Below are positions 1 to 8,438 of a DNA stretch of 64,000 nucleotides, piece after piece. The DNA is taken from positions 2,914,001 through 2,978,000 of the forward strand of contig NZ_VIWU01000001.1 in assembly GCF_007994075.1 (NCBI RefSeq), in the 5' to 3' direction. The notes beneath the pieces are model-generated. The model saw only the letters and a program-made list of their open reading frames with translations, did no database searches and was not told where the DNA came from. Within the stretch, counting starts at the first letter, position 1. Each line of letters begins with the position of its first letter. Position numbers and translations under genes: made by a program. The stretch comes from Pseudonocardia hierapolitana (GTDB lineage: Bacteria; Actinomycetota; Actinomycetes; Mycobacteriales; Pseudonocardiaceae).

Positions 1-1
1 G

Positions 2-616
2 AACGGCGAGCTGCCGGGCACCATCACCGGCCCGGCCAACGCCGCACCCGACTCACCGCAGCGCAACCGGCCGCGGTTCGACGACCTGCCGATCCCGGAC
101 GACACCGCGAACCTGCGTGAGGGCCCCGACCTGCACGAGCTGTGCATCGGGCTGCTCCCGCTCGTCGGTGTGTGGCGCGGCACCGGGGAGGTCGTCTACC
201 CGACGATCGACGGCCCGTACACGTTCGGGCAGCAGATCGTCTTCGCCCACGACGGCCGCCCGTTCCTGACCTACGAGGCCAAGGCGTGGCTGCTCGGCCC
301 GGACGGTGAGGTGCTGCGCCCCGCCGCACGTGAAACGGGGTTCTGGCGGCCGCAGCCCGACGGCGAGCTCGAGGTGCTGATCACCCACGCCACCGGGATC
401 ACCGAGATCTTCTACGGCCGCGCCCGCAACCTCACCTCGTGGGAGATCAAGACCGACGCGGTGGTGCGGACGGCGTCGGCCAAGGAGGTCGTCGGCTCCC
501 ACCGCCTCTACGGCCTCGTCGACGGCGGCGACCTGGCGTACGTCGACGAGCGGGCGATGATGGGCCAACCCTTGCAGCCGCACCTCTCGGCACGCCTGAA
601 CCGGATCGCAGGCTGA
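2..616 (+). CDS. Nitrobindin-like (THAP4/DUF1794) heme-binding beta-barrel protein, 5' end cut off
   Basis: The reading frame is open from base 2, so the start lies before the window. The visible 204 residues hold a lipocalin-like barrel: the signature GVWRGTGEVVYP lies just after a Pro/Asp-rich lead, and conserved tracts for the mid and late strands follow (YEAKAW, ETGFWRP, THATGITEI, YVDERAMMG). This is the FABP-like/nitrobindin family of actinobacteria, small cytosolic proteins that bind heme b and are proposed to isomerise peroxynitrite. The distal heme-ligand histidine cannot be assigned with confidence by eye. It converges with the next gene, 10 bases away. The family is confident, the cellular job is not. 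Confidence 0.85.
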   Translation, partial: NGELPGTITGPANAAPDSPQRNRPRFDDLPIPDDTANLREGPDLHELCIGLLPLVGVWRGTGEVVYPTIDGPYTFGQQIVFAHDGRPFLTYEAKAWLLGPDGEVLRPAARETGFWRPQPDGELEVLITHATGITEIFYGRARNLTSWEIKTDAVVRTASAKEVVGSHRLYGLVDGGDLAYVDERAMMGQPLQPHLSARLNRIAG

Positions 617-626
617 CCTCTCCTGG

Positions 627-1931
627 TCAGTGCCGCTCTGCCGGCGCGGCCTCCAGCAGTTCCTGCACCTCCGCCTGCGGCAGCCTCGCCAGGCGGGCCA
701 ACTGATCCGGACGCAGACCCGCGGCGGCCAGGCGGTGCAGCACGCCACGCAGGGCCACGCGGCCCGTGCGGACGGCGTCGGAGAGGCGGTCCAGCTCGCC
801 CAGGCAGGCCTCCAGCTCGACGGCGGCGCCGACGGCCCGCTCCGGGTCGTCGAGCAGCACGGCGAGCAGGCGGTCGCGCGCGTCGGAGGGCGGGGGGTCC
901 TGCCGGGCCACGCCGTCGTTGTCGGGGCGCGGAGCCGGCACCGCTGCCGCCGGCTCGGGCTCGGGCTGGAGCTGCGCCGGCGTGGCGGGCACGGGCCAGC
1001 CCGCGGGCGGCAGGCCTGCTGCGGCCACCGCGGCGGCCGCGCCCCGGTCGGTCGCGGCGTCAGGCGGCTGACCGTTGCCGTCGGGGCTGTGGTCGCCGTT
1101 CGACCCGTATGCGGCGCTGGGGGCCCATCCGTTGCCGCCCGGGGCCGGGTCCGGAACGTTCGCCTCGACCGCCGGAGGCTCGGCCTCCGGGCCGTGAGCC
1201 GCCGTGGGGGCGAGGCCGAGGCCATCGGGCTCGGTGGTGGCGGCCGGATCGACATCCGCGACGGCCTGCGGGGCGGGATCGGGCTCCGCCTGTGGTGCCG
1301 GACCCTCGTGCGCGGGCGGGGCGGTGCCATCGGGCGGTGGCGGGTCCACCGGCCGCGGGACGCCGGCACGGCCCGCGGCCGCCCGCACGGCGAACGCCTG
1401 CGCCACCGCGGCCGCGACGGTGCGGCCCGAGCCGGCCTGGTGGTGGCGCACCGGCTCGGCGGGCTCGGCGGGCGGAACGGGATCGGGTGGGGTCTGCCCG
1501 CCGCCCGCGGGCGGATCCACCCGCGAGGAGACCTCAACGGGGCGCGGCATCGCAGCCGCCGCCACGGGGGCGGCCGACGGCTGCTGCGGCGCGGGGGGCA
1601 CGGCGGGCCGGGGCGTCTGCTCGGCCGGTACGGGCATGGACATGGGCGTCTGCCCGGCGGGTGCGGGCGCGGGCTCGACCGGTGCCGGCGGAGCGGCAGC
1701 GGCGGCCTGGATGCGCGGCCGCGCGGCCGGGTCGACGACGGCACGTTCGGCGGGGCCCGGATCCGATGTCGCCGCGGCCGGCTGGGGCCTGCGCATGTCC
1801 GGCGGGATCCGGGTACCGCCGCTCGCCGGCTTCCGCCTGCGCGCGGCAACCACGACAAGGATCGTCGCACCGACGAGCACTGCGCCCAGGCCCAGCATGA
1901 CCAGCGCAGACGCCGACATGGGCAGCTGCAT
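627..1931 (-). CDS. Membrane-anchored Pro/Ala-rich protein of unknown function
   Basis: 434 residues. One N-terminal hydrophobic helix (about residues 7-29, ALVMLGLGAVLVGATILVV) is followed by a basic stop-transfer stretch (AARRRKP), which would leave the rest in the cytoplasm. Residues about 40-350 are low-complexity Pro/Ala/Gln/Glu. The last 80 residues are an ordered, leucine-rich helical segment (DRLLAVLLDDPERAVGAAVELEACLGELD...), the only part that looks folded. It lies 45 bases downstream of the DivIVA-like gene on the same strand, so the two are probably co-transcribed and may work together at the envelope. I recognise no named family. Codon use is typical of the window. Confidence 0.7.
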   Translation of the reverse strand: MQLPMSASALVMLGLGAVLVGATILVVVAARRRKPASGGTRIPPDMRRPQPAAATSDPGPAERAVVDPAARPRIQAAAAAPPAPVEPAPAPAGQTPMSMPVPAEQTPRPAVPPAPQQPSAAPVAAAAMPRPVEVSSRVDPPAGGGQTPPDPVPPAEPAEPVRHHQAGSGRTVAAAVAQAFAVRAAAGRAGVPRPVDPPPPDGTAPPAHEGPAPQAEPDPAPQAVADVDPAATTEPDGLGLAPTAAHGPEAEPPAVEANVPDPAPGGNGWAPSAAYGSNGDHSPDGNGQPPDAATDRGAAAAVAAAGLPPAGWPVPATPAQLQPEPEPAAAVPAPRPDNDGVARQDPPPSDARDRLLAVLLDDPERAVGAAVELEACLGELDRLSDAVRTGRVALRGVLHRLAAAGLRPDQLARLARLPQAEVQELLEAAPAERH

Positions 1932-1976
1932 GGTTGCGAACCGTACGCCTTTTCAGCTCACGGTGCGCAACAACGA

Positions 1977-4079
1977 TCACCCAGAGCGTGACGCCGACGC
2001 GGAGCGCTCGGCACCGTTGCCGGAGGGTGCGGGACCCTGCTTTCCCGGCTCCCCGGACGTGCCCTGCCCGTCCCGGCGCGGTTCGGGGCGGGAGCCGTCC
2101 GGGCGCGCGCCGGAGGCCGGCCGGGGCGGGTTGCCCGTGGTCGCGGCGCCGTTCGCGGGCTTGTCGCTCGGACGCGGCGGCGAGACCTGGGAGGGCGGGA
2201 TGGTCGGAACGAGCGCCGTGCGATCTCCCGCTGGGCGGTCGACCGGCCGCGCCGGCGGCCTCTGCTCGGCTCCACCACGCTTCGCCTGATCGGATGACGC
2301 CCGGAACAGGTCACCGGCTTCCTGCGTGCCCGGCCGGCGCTGATCGGCACCCGGCGAGGGCGCCGAGGCGGCACCCGGACCGGACGGCCGCCCACCGGCG
2401 CCTGCCTGCTGCCCGGGGCCGGGCCCTCGGGTGCCGGTCTGCTGGCCGGAACCGTTGCCGCCCTGCCCGTTCCCACGGGGCGGGGCCGGCTGCCCTGCGG
2501 GAGGCCGCTGCGCGGGGCCGTTGCCTCCCTGCGCGTTCGAGCCCTGGTTCGCCGCCGGCGCGTTCGTCCGGGGAGGCGACGGCTGCGCGGAGCCCGCTGC
2601 CGGGCCGTTCGGGCGCTGGCCGCCCTGCTGCTGCCCGGCGGGCCCCGACCCCTGCTTGGGGTTCGGGCTCGAGCCACCCTGTGCCGGGGCCGGCGAGCTC
2701 GTCGCGCCGGAGCCCGATCCGGCGTTGCCGGAAGCGGAGGGCGGAGCACCCTTCCCTCCCGGTCGGTTCGCTCCCGGGCCGCCCGGGGTCTGCGCGGGGC
2801 GGCCCTGTCCAGCGGAGCCCTGCCCGGCGGAGCCCTGCCCGGCGGAGCCCTGCCCGGCGGAGCCCTGCCCGGCGGAGCCCTGCCCGGCGGAGCCCTGTCC
2901 AGCGGAGCCCTGCCCAGCGGAGCCCTGCCCAGCGGAGCCCTGCCCAGCGGAGCTCGGGCCGGAGTTCTGCCCACCGGTGCCGGTCGGCTGCCAGGACCCG
3001 CCCGCGGCCGGTGGGGCCGAGGGCCGGGAACCGCCCTGGGCCGGCCCGCCGGACCCCGAGCCGCCGCTCGACCCGGCGGCGGGCGCAGCGCCCCTGGCCT
3101 GCCCCGAACCGGCTGCCGCAGGTGGCTGCGACGGAGCCGGCGCGATCGGCGGGACCTGGGGTGCGGCGCGGGTGACGGTGTCGGGAGCCACGGGACGCGC
3201 GGCGTCCTTCGGGGCATCGGCCCCCGGACGAGCCGGGGGCTGCCCCTGGCCGTCGGACGACGGGCGCGGCCGCGGGGTGGGGCTGGCCGGCGGCCGGGGC
3301 CCGGATGGTGCCTGCGACGGCTGCTGCGACGGCTGCTGGGACGGCGGGGCCGACTGCGGGGTGGAACCACCCGATCGGGTGCCCGCCGCCGGCTGCGGCG
3401 AGGGAGCCGGGGCGCCCGCAGGCCGGTTGCCTGCCGCCGGCTGCGGAGACTGCTGGGAGGACTGCTGCTGGGAGGACTGCTGCTGGGACGGCTGCTGCGG
3501 GGACGGCTGGGGCTTGCCGGGGCTCGGCTTCGCGGGGCCAGGCGAGGGCGAGGGGCCGCCGGGCCGGGCCGGGGCGCCGTCGACGCGGGTGAGGTCGAGA
3601 CGCCCGGTGGGGGCCGCGAGCATGCCCTCGAGCTGCCCGCGCATGCGGGTGAGCTCTTTCAGGAGTGCATCCCGCTGCCGCACCAGGTCGGCCACCTGCG
3701 CGCGGACCTTCTCCTCCTCGGCCCGTGCGGCGGCTCGCGCCTTGTTGCGGATCTCGGCGGCTTCCTCCTCCGCCGCCTGCAGGATGCTCTGCATGCGGTC
3801 GGTGAAGCTGCCGACGAGGTCAGGGGCCTCGCCGCCCCGCTGCGGCGGCCCGCCGGGCCCGGGGCGGGGCGGCAGGGGGCGCGGACCGCCGGCCGCGGGC
3901 ATGCCGCCGGGCGGGGACACGAGGGGCAACGGGTGGCTGCGCGCCATCTCGAGGTCGGCGCGCATCCGCGACACGACGCGCTGGAGGCGGGCCAGGTGCT
4001 CGTCGACCTGCTTGCGGTCGTAACCCCGGAGGACGACGTCAAAACTGGGGGCGCCGAGCGCGCCCGCATCACTCGTCAT
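1977..4079 (-). CDS. DivIVA-domain protein with a very long disordered Pro/Gly/Ser/Gln tail
   Basis: 700 residues. Residues about 10-45 (SFDVVLRGYDRKQVDEHLARLQ) match the DivIVA N-terminal membrane-binding region, and residues about 85-150 form an Ala/Glu/Arg coiled coil (QAAEEEAAEIRNKARAAARAEEE). The remaining ~530 residues are disordered, with ten perfect SAGQG units near the middle and several Gln-rich runs. Canonical Wag31/DivIVA in actinobacteria is about 250-400 residues and has a second coiled coil; here the tail replaces it. The likely role is a scaffold at curved membrane or septum, by analogy with the family. The ATG at 4079 is divergent from the Fur gene. The gene is real; the exact function is inferred. 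Confidence 0.85.
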   Translation of the reverse strand: MTSDAGALGAPSFDVVLRGYDRKQVDEHLARLQRVVSRMRADLEMARSHPLPLVSPPGGMPAAGGPRPLPPRPGPGGPPQRGGEAPDLVGSFTDRMQSILQAAEEEAAEIRNKARAAARAEEEKVRAQVADLVRQRDALLKELTRMRGQLEGMLAAPTGRLDLTRVDGAPARPGGPSPSPGPAKPSPGKPQPSPQQPSQQQSSQQQSSQQSPQPAAGNRPAGAPAPSPQPAAGTRSGGSTPQSAPPSQQPSQQPSQAPSGPRPPASPTPRPRPSSDGQGQPPARPGADAPKDAARPVAPDTVTRAAPQVPPIAPAPSQPPAAAGSGQARGAAPAAGSSGGSGSGGPAQGGSRPSAPPAAGGSWQPTGTGGQNSGPSSAGQGSAGQGSAGQGSAGQGSAGQGSAGQGSAGQGSAGQGSAGQGSAGQGRPAQTPGGPGANRPGGKGAPPSASGNAGSGSGATSSPAPAQGGSSPNPKQGSGPAGQQQGGQRPNGPAAGSAQPSPPRTNAPAANQGSNAQGGNGPAQRPPAGQPAPPRGNGQGGNGSGQQTGTRGPGPGQQAGAGGRPSGPGAASAPSPGADQRRPGTQEAGDLFRASSDQAKRGGAEQRPPARPVDRPAGDRTALVPTIPPSQVSPPRPSDKPANGAATTGNPPRPASGARPDGSRPEPRRDGQGTSGEPGKQGPAPSGNGAERSASASRSG
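2806..2955. repeat. Ten tandem 15-bp repeats inside the DivIVA-like gene
   Basis: Ten consecutive 15-bp units (tgcccggcggagccc and close variants) encode SAGQG ten times on the minus strand. Unit variants cluster: the middle units are identical while the outer ones carry cca for ccg. That pattern fits recent slippage, so the copy number is probably variable between strains. Confidence 0.97.
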
Positions 4080-4263
4080 CCGTGGTCCCTCCCGAGCGTG
4101 ATAGCCCTTCCACCCGCCGAGGGTAGGTAGGTCCAGGCTCCCAAACCTGGTCGTTCACCCTGACGGAGCATACCGACGAGACCCGGTCCTCGGGTATCGG
4201 AGCGCTGTAACCCCCGGTCCACCACCCGACACACCGGACATCGGAGCGCCTACCATCGGCTCG

Positions 4264-4722
4264 GTGGACACCACGTCGGGATCCGTGGAGAGCGGGCCTG
4301 CCGCCCTCCGCCGAACCCTGCACCAACGCGGCCTGCGGATGACGCCACAGCGCCAGCTCGTGCTCGACGCCGTGCGCGATCTCGGTCATGCCACCCCGGA
4401 GCAGATCTGCACGCAGGTCCAGCAGGCCGCGCCCGCGGTGAACATCACCACCGTGTACCGCACCCTCGACCTGCTGGAGCGGATCGGGCTGGTCCGCCAC
4501 ACCCACTTGGGCCACGGCGCACCCACCTACTCGGAGCAGGAGCACCAGCACCTCCACCTGGTCTGCCACACCTGCGGGTCCGTCACCGAGTCCCCGACCG
4601 ACCTGATGGACGGCCTCGCGCGGCGGTTGCTCGCCGAGTCCGACTTCGCGCTGGACCCCTCCCACGTCGCGCTGTCCGGGCAGTGCGGCGAGTGCCGAGA
4701 CGCAGCGGAGGCCCGACAGTGA
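4264..4722 (+). CDS. Fur/Zur-family metal-responsive repressor
   Basis: 152 residues from GTG 4264. The N-terminal winged helix spans about residues 14-80, with the recognition segment NITTVYRTLDLLE typical of Fur proteins. The dimerisation and metal domain holds HQHLHLVCHTC (His 94/96/98; Cys 101 and 104) and a C-terminal CGEC (Cys 141 and 144), so the structural zinc site with two CxxC pairs is complete. Which metal it senses cannot be settled from the sequence; the double CxxC suits Zur/FurB as well as Fur. Its stop overlaps the GTG of the YgfZ-like gene, which implies translational coupling. A direct repeat atcggagcgc occurs at 4196 and 4240 in the upstream region, 44 bp apart, and could be regulatory. 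Confidence 0.92.
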   Translation: MDTTSGSVESGPAALRRTLHQRGLRMTPQRQLVLDAVRDLGHATPEQICTQVQQAAPAVNITTVYRTLDLLERIGLVRHTHLGHGAPTYSEQEHQHLHLVCHTCGSVTESPTDLMDGLARRLLAESDFALDPSHVALSGQCGECRDAAEARQ

Positions 4723-5786
4723 CGGATCTGCCGGGCACCGGCAACGACGAGGCCGTCCCCCCGCACCGGGGCGACCCCCTCGTCGAGCAGCGCGCCATGA
4801 GCCGGGGTGCCGCGGTCGTCGACCGCAGCCATCGCGGTGTCATCGCGGTCGCAGGCCCAGAGCGGCTGGGCTGGCTGCACCTGCTGCTCACCCAGCACGT
4901 CAGCGAGCTGCCGGCCGACACCGGCACCGAGGCACTCGTGCTGGACATCAACGGCCGGGTGCTGCACCACATGGTGGTGGCGAACACCGGCGACACGGTG
5001 TTCCTCGACACCGAGCCGGGCGACGTGCCGGAACTGCTGGGCTACCTGCAGAAGATGGTGTTCTGGTCGAAGGTGGTACCGCGCGACGCCACGGCGGAAC
5101 TCGCCGTGCTGAGCGTCGTCGGACCGGACACCCCCGCCGTGCTCTCGGCCGCCGGTGTCGTGGTGCCGGAGCGCCCGCACGGCGTGCTCGGCCTTCCCGG
5201 CGGGGGCGTCGTCCGCCGCATGGACTGGCCCGGCCCCGACGCGGCCGACCTGCTCGTGCCCCGCGACGCGCTGGACACGTGGTGGGAGCGGCTCACCGGG
5301 GCGGGCGCCCGCGCCGCAGGCACCCTCGCCTTCGAGGCACTGCGCGTCGAGGCGCAGCGTCCCCGCCTGCACGTCGACACCGACGACCGCACGATCCCCC
5401 ACGAGGTGGGCTGGATCGGCACGGCGGTGCACCTCACCAAGGGCTGCTACCGCGGCCAGGAGACGGTGGCCCGGGTGGCGAACCTCGGACGCCCGCCTCG
5501 CCGCCTGGTGCTGCTGCACCTCGACTCGGGCGACGAGACCCTGCCGGAGCCGGGTGACCCGGTGCTGCGCGACGGGCGGGCGGTCGGCCGCGTCGGCACC
5601 GTTGCGCTGCACCACGAGCAGGGCCCGGTGGCGCTGGCCCTGGTGAAGCGCAACGTCCCGGTGGACGCCGAGCTGACCGCGGGCGAGGAGGACCGGGTGA
5701 CGCCGGTGGCGATCGACCCGAGCTCGTTCGTCCCGGACGTGGACACCCCACCACCAGGCCGAGCGGCCCAACTGGGCATCCGCTAG
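4719..5786 (+). CDS. ygfZ: YgfZ/GcvT-like folate-binding protein (Fe-S cluster maintenance)
   Basis: 355 residues from GTG 4719, which overlaps the Fur-family stop by four bases (gtga); an ATG 36 bases earlier is in frame but sits inside the Fur gene. The fold is that of the T-protein of glycine cleavage, and the YgfZ signature KGCYRGQE with its conserved cysteine is present at about residues 240-247. YgfZ proteins support repair or maturation of certain Fe-S enzymes in a folate-dependent way. A metal regulator joined directly to an Fe-S repair protein is a sensible pairing. A C-terminal barrel domain (LVLLHLDSG...) follows the signature. A palindromic array lies downstream. Confidence 0.93.
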   Translation: MTDLPGTGNDEAVPPHRGDPLVEQRAMSRGAAVVDRSHRGVIAVAGPERLGWLHLLLTQHVSELPADTGTEALVLDINGRVLHHMVVANTGDTVFLDTEPGDVPELLGYLQKMVFWSKVVPRDATAELAVLSVVGPDTPAVLSAAGVVVPERPHGVLGLPGGGVVRRMDWPGPDAADLLVPRDALDTWWERLTGAGARAAGTLAFEALRVEAQRPRLHVDTDDRTIPHEVGWIGTAVHLTKGCYRGQETVARVANLGRPPRRLVLLHLDSGDETLPEPGDPVLRDGRAVGRVGTVALHHEQGPVALALVKRNVPVDAELTAGEEDRVTPVAIDPSSFVPDVDTPPPGRAAQLGIR

Positions 5787-5819
5787 TACCGCAGCCGCCC
5801 CGGGCGCGAGGGTCGGCGT

Positions 5820-5890
5820 CACTTCACACACCCAGCAGCCACTTCACACAAGGCCGGCCTTGTGTGAAGTGCCCACACGCTGTGTGAAGG
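5820..5890. repeat. Four-word inverted array, 20-bp period (family A, copy 1)
   Basis: The 10-base word acttcacaca begins at 5821 and again at 5841. Its inverse tgtgtgaagt begins at 5861, with a one-base variant (tgtgtgaagg) at 5881. Every step is exactly 20 bases, giving word-10/spacer-10 in the order forward, forward, reverse, reverse. The inner pair forms a perfect 32-base palindrome (5840-5871) around aggccggcct. It lies between the ygfZ stop and the MFS promoter region, so it could also act as a terminator stem. A second copy is at 32469-32538. Confidence 0.95.
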
Positions 5891-5910
5891 CTCGGGGGGA
5901 TCTCAGTAGA

Positions 5911-5926
5911 TAGGACGACCGTCCCA
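5911..5926. promoter_or_regulatory. Candidate TetR-type operator before the MFS gene
   Basis: taggacgaccgtccca contains 5-bp arms ggacg/cgtcc separated by two bases. It lies 31 bases before the MFS start codon, where a repressor would block transcription. The CGACCG core is common in TetR operators. No TetR gene is adjacent, so the regulator would act from elsewhere. Confidence 0.4.
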
Positions 5927-5956
5927 AATTCCGGTACAGCCGCCTATCGTCGGACC

Positions 5957-7147
5957 ATGGGTTCGGGGCCTCGTTATCGATGGGTCGTACTGGTCGTCGG
6001 GACGGCCGCGCAGGCCGCGACCGCCTACTTCCTCGGGCTCGCCGCCGTCACGCCCGTGCTACGGGAGCACTTCGGGCTGGGGCTCTCCGGGGTCGGCGTG
6101 CTCATCGGGCTCGCCTCCGCAGGCCTGATCCCGACACTCATGGCGTGGGGCAGCGCCGCCGACCGGTTCGGCGAGCGCTGGGTGATGGCGTCCGGGCTCC
6201 TCGGGGCGGCCGGGACGCTCGGCGTCCTCGCGCTCGTCGACGACGCGGTGGTCGCGGGCGTGCTGCTCGTCGTGGCCGGGGCGTCCGGCGCGAGCGTCAA
6301 CGCGGCCAGCGGGCGCGCGGTGCTCACGTGGTTCCCCGCGGCGGGCCGGGGCACGGCGATGGCGATCCGGCAGACCGCGGTGCCCGTCGGGGCCGCGGTC
6401 GCGGCCGTGGCACTGCCCCCGATCGCCGACGCGGGCGGGGTGCCCGCGGTGTTCGCAGCACTGGCCGTCACGTGCCTTGCCGCGGCGGTGGCCGTCGCCG
6501 CGTTCATCCGCGAACCGCCCGATCGGCCCGCCAGGTCCACCCGACCGGCGGCACGGGCCCGCGAAGTGCTGACCGACCGGAGGCTGCAGCGGCTGAGCGT
6601 GGCCGGACTCCTGCTCGTGGTGCCTCAGTTCCTCGGCTCGGTGTTCCTGGTGGAGGTGCTGCACGGCGGGGCCGGCCTCTCCCTGGCGGTCGCCGGGGCG
6701 CTGCTGGGCCTCACCCAGGTGCTGGGGGCCCTCGGGCGGCTGGCCAACGGCGCATGGTCGGACCGGGTGCGGAGCAGGCTCGGCCCGCTGCGCATCGTGG
6801 CGCTCGCCGTGGCGACGGGCTTCGCGCTCGCCGCCGTCCTGCGCCCCGGCCCGGCGGTCCTGCTCGCCGCCGTCCTCGTCCCGGCCGCGGCGCTCGCCAT
6901 CAGCTGGAACGGGCTCGTGTTCACCGCTGCCGGGGAGATGGCCCCGAGAGGTCGCGCCGCCACCGCGATGGCCATGTCGAACACGGCCAACTACGTGTCC
7001 GGCGCCGCAACCCCCGCCCTCGGCGGGCTGGTGGCCGACCTCGCGGGCTGGTCGGCGGTGCTGACGATGGGTGCGGTCGCCGCGATCGGCGCACTGCTCG
7101 CGTTGCGCCACCTGGTGGAGCCCGCGGCCGAGTCACTGCCCGGGTGA
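5957..7147 (+). CDS. MFS transporter
   Basis: 396 residues with about twelve hydrophobic segments. The loop between helices 2 and 3 (AWGSAADRFGERWVMASGL) is the usual MFS motif, and an equivalent after helix 8 (NGAWSDRVRSRLG) marks the second half. The central loop carries RSTRPAARAREVLTDRR. No close substrate family is evident; similar proteins are called cyanate, sugar or drug permeases without good grounds. It is monocistronic: a palindromic array and a TetR-like operator precede it and 240 bases without a gene follow. Confidence 0.88.
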   Translation: MGSGPRYRWVVLVVGTAAQAATAYFLGLAAVTPVLREHFGLGLSGVGVLIGLASAGLIPTLMAWGSAADRFGERWVMASGLLGAAGTLGVLALVDDAVVAGVLLVVAGASGASVNAASGRAVLTWFPAAGRGTAMAIRQTAVPVGAAVAAVALPPIADAGGVPAVFAALAVTCLAAAVAVAAFIREPPDRPARSTRPAARAREVLTDRRLQRLSVAGLLLVVPQFLGSVFLVEVLHGGAGLSLAVAGALLGLTQVLGALGRLANGAWSDRVRSRLGPLRIVALAVATGFALAAVLRPGPAVLLAAVLVPAAALAISWNGLVFTAAGEMAPRGRAATAMAMSNTANYVSGAATPALGGLVADLAGWSAVLTMGAVAAIGALLALRHLVEPAAESLPG

Positions 7148-7387
7148 CCTCGACCACGTCCGCCCGAACGTGTGACGGAAACGGGGGGTGGAAGCGCGCG
7201 ATGCCGGGGTACCGACCCACTGGGGCCAGCCCAGCGGGTGACCTCACACGCGTGCGGCGTCACATCACCGGTGCCACGTCGCACTCCTGCCGGTTCGCAA
7301 GGTACGGTGAACACCAGGAGATTGATGAGATGAATGGGGCCGCCGAGACATCCGGCCGCCCCTTCCCTGTTGTAAGGGGGACCAGCC

Positions 7388-7591
7388 ATGGGGCGCGGAC
7401 GAGCCAAGGCCAAGCAGACCAAGGTGGCCCGTCAGCTCAAGTACAGCTCCCCCACCATGGACCTCGACGCGCTGCAGCGTGAGCTCGGGAGTGCGGCACC
7501 CCACAACGGTGGGGCTGACGACGACTACGCCGATCCCTACGCTCCGGTCGAGGACGACGAGGACGACGCTCCGCAGCGGCGCTACCGCTGA
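7388..7591 (+). CDS. DUF3073 small protein
   Basis: 67 residues. The N-terminus MGRGRAKAKQTKVARQLKY is the invariant start of the actinobacterial DUF3073 family, followed by an acidic C-terminal tail (DDDYADPYAPVEDDEDDAP). A good ribosome site (aaggggga) lies 8 bases before the ATG. The role is unknown across the family; the basic head and acidic tail suggest a nucleic-acid or ribosome-associated protein. The 240 bases upstream hold no gene and no riboswitch that I can recognise, only an imperfect hairpin around ggggccgcc/ggccgcccc near 7335-7362. Confidence 0.93.
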   Translation: MGRGRAKAKQTKVARQLKYSSPTMDLDALQRELGSAAPHNGGADDDYADPYAPVEDDEDDAPQRRYR

Positions 7592-7638
7592 GCGGCGGGT
7601 CGGTGGGGGGTTGGCGCAGGTGAGCGGACCGATCCGGG

Positions 7639-8367
7639 TCAGCTGGAGAGTGTGAGCGCGAAGGAGTACCGGCTCGCGCGGTAGATGTGCGAGCCGTACT
7701 CCACCGCACGGCCGCCGGCGTCCCACGCCGTGCGCGTCATCGTCAGCACGGGGGCACCTCTCGTGTCGCCGAGCAGCCGGGCTTCGGCTGCCGTCGCCGC
7801 GCGGGCACCCACGACCTGATCGGCCATCCGTGGCACGTAGCCCGCGGCGCGCAACAGCTCGTAGAGCCCACGCGCCTCGAGGTCGTCACGGCGCAGCGGG
7901 AGCACGTCCACCGGCACCGCGTTGTGCATCAGCGCGAGCGGTTCGCCCGTGGCGAACCGGATCCGCTCGAACCAGGTCACCTCGGTGCCCTCGGGCACAC
8001 CGAGGGCCTCGGCCACGTGGTCGGGCGCCGGGCGGACGTCGAGGTGGCGGATCCGCGTGGTGGGCTGCTTGCCCGACTTCGCCAGGTCGTCGTACAGGCT
8101 GGAGAGCTCGACGGGCCTGCGCACCTTCGGGTGCACGATCTGCGTGCCGATACCGCGCTTGCGCACGAGCATGCCCCGCTCCACCAGGTACTGGATGGCA
8201 CGGCGCATGGTGGGCCGGGACACGCCGAGCCGGTCGGCGAGCTCCACCTCGTTCTCCAGCCGGCCCCCGACCGGTAGCTGCCCGCTCTCGATGAGCTGTT
8301 CGAGCCTGCCCGCGACCTGGAAGTAGAGCGGCACCGGGCTGGTCCGGTCGAGCGCCGGGACCTTCAT
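7639..8367 (-). CDS. GntR-family (HutC/UTRA) regulator of the inositol operon
   Basis: 242 residues. The winged helix-turn-helix covers about residues 10-75 (EVELADRLGVSRPTMRRAIQYLVERGML), and the rest is a UTRA ligand-binding domain ending in YRASRYSFALTLSS. It is divergent from iolC across a 120-bp gap that contains a good promoter and a 9-bp inverted repeat. Position makes it the likely repressor of the iol genes, relieved by an inositol intermediate; that is inference, as C. glutamicum IolR is also a GntR-type protein. Confidence 0.9.
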   Translation of the reverse strand: MKVPALDRTSPVPLYFQVAGRLEQLIESGQLPVGGRLENEVELADRLGVSRPTMRRAIQYLVERGMLVRKRGIGTQIVHPKVRRPVELSSLYDDLAKSGKQPTTRIRHLDVRPAPDHVAEALGVPEGTEVTWFERIRFATGEPLALMHNAVPVDVLPLRRDDLEARGLYELLRAAGYVPRMADQVVGARAATAAEARLLGDTRGAPVLTMTRTAWDAGGRAVEYGSHIYRASRYSFALTLSS

Positions 8368-8409
8368 ACGCCTCTCCTAGGACCTTGCGCACTATGTCCT
8401 GACAAAGTG

Positions 8410-8438
8410 TTGACAGGTATGGCGGGTCAGAGTACACC
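8410..8438 (+). promoter_or_regulatory. Probable promoter of the inositol operon
   Basis: ttgaca at 8410-8415, a 17-base spacer and tacacc at 8433-8438 make a near-consensus housekeeping promoter about 50 bases before the iolC ATG. This is unusually good for such GC-rich DNA. Confidence 0.65.

Noticed and set aside
4683..4718. Upstream ATG start for the YgfZ-like gene
   Set aside because: It lies well inside the Fur gene; the GTG at 4719 gives the usual 4-base overlap.
7148..7387. Riboswitch or small RNA before DUF3073
   Set aside because: No recognisable fold beyond one imperfect hairpin; nothing to support a named element.
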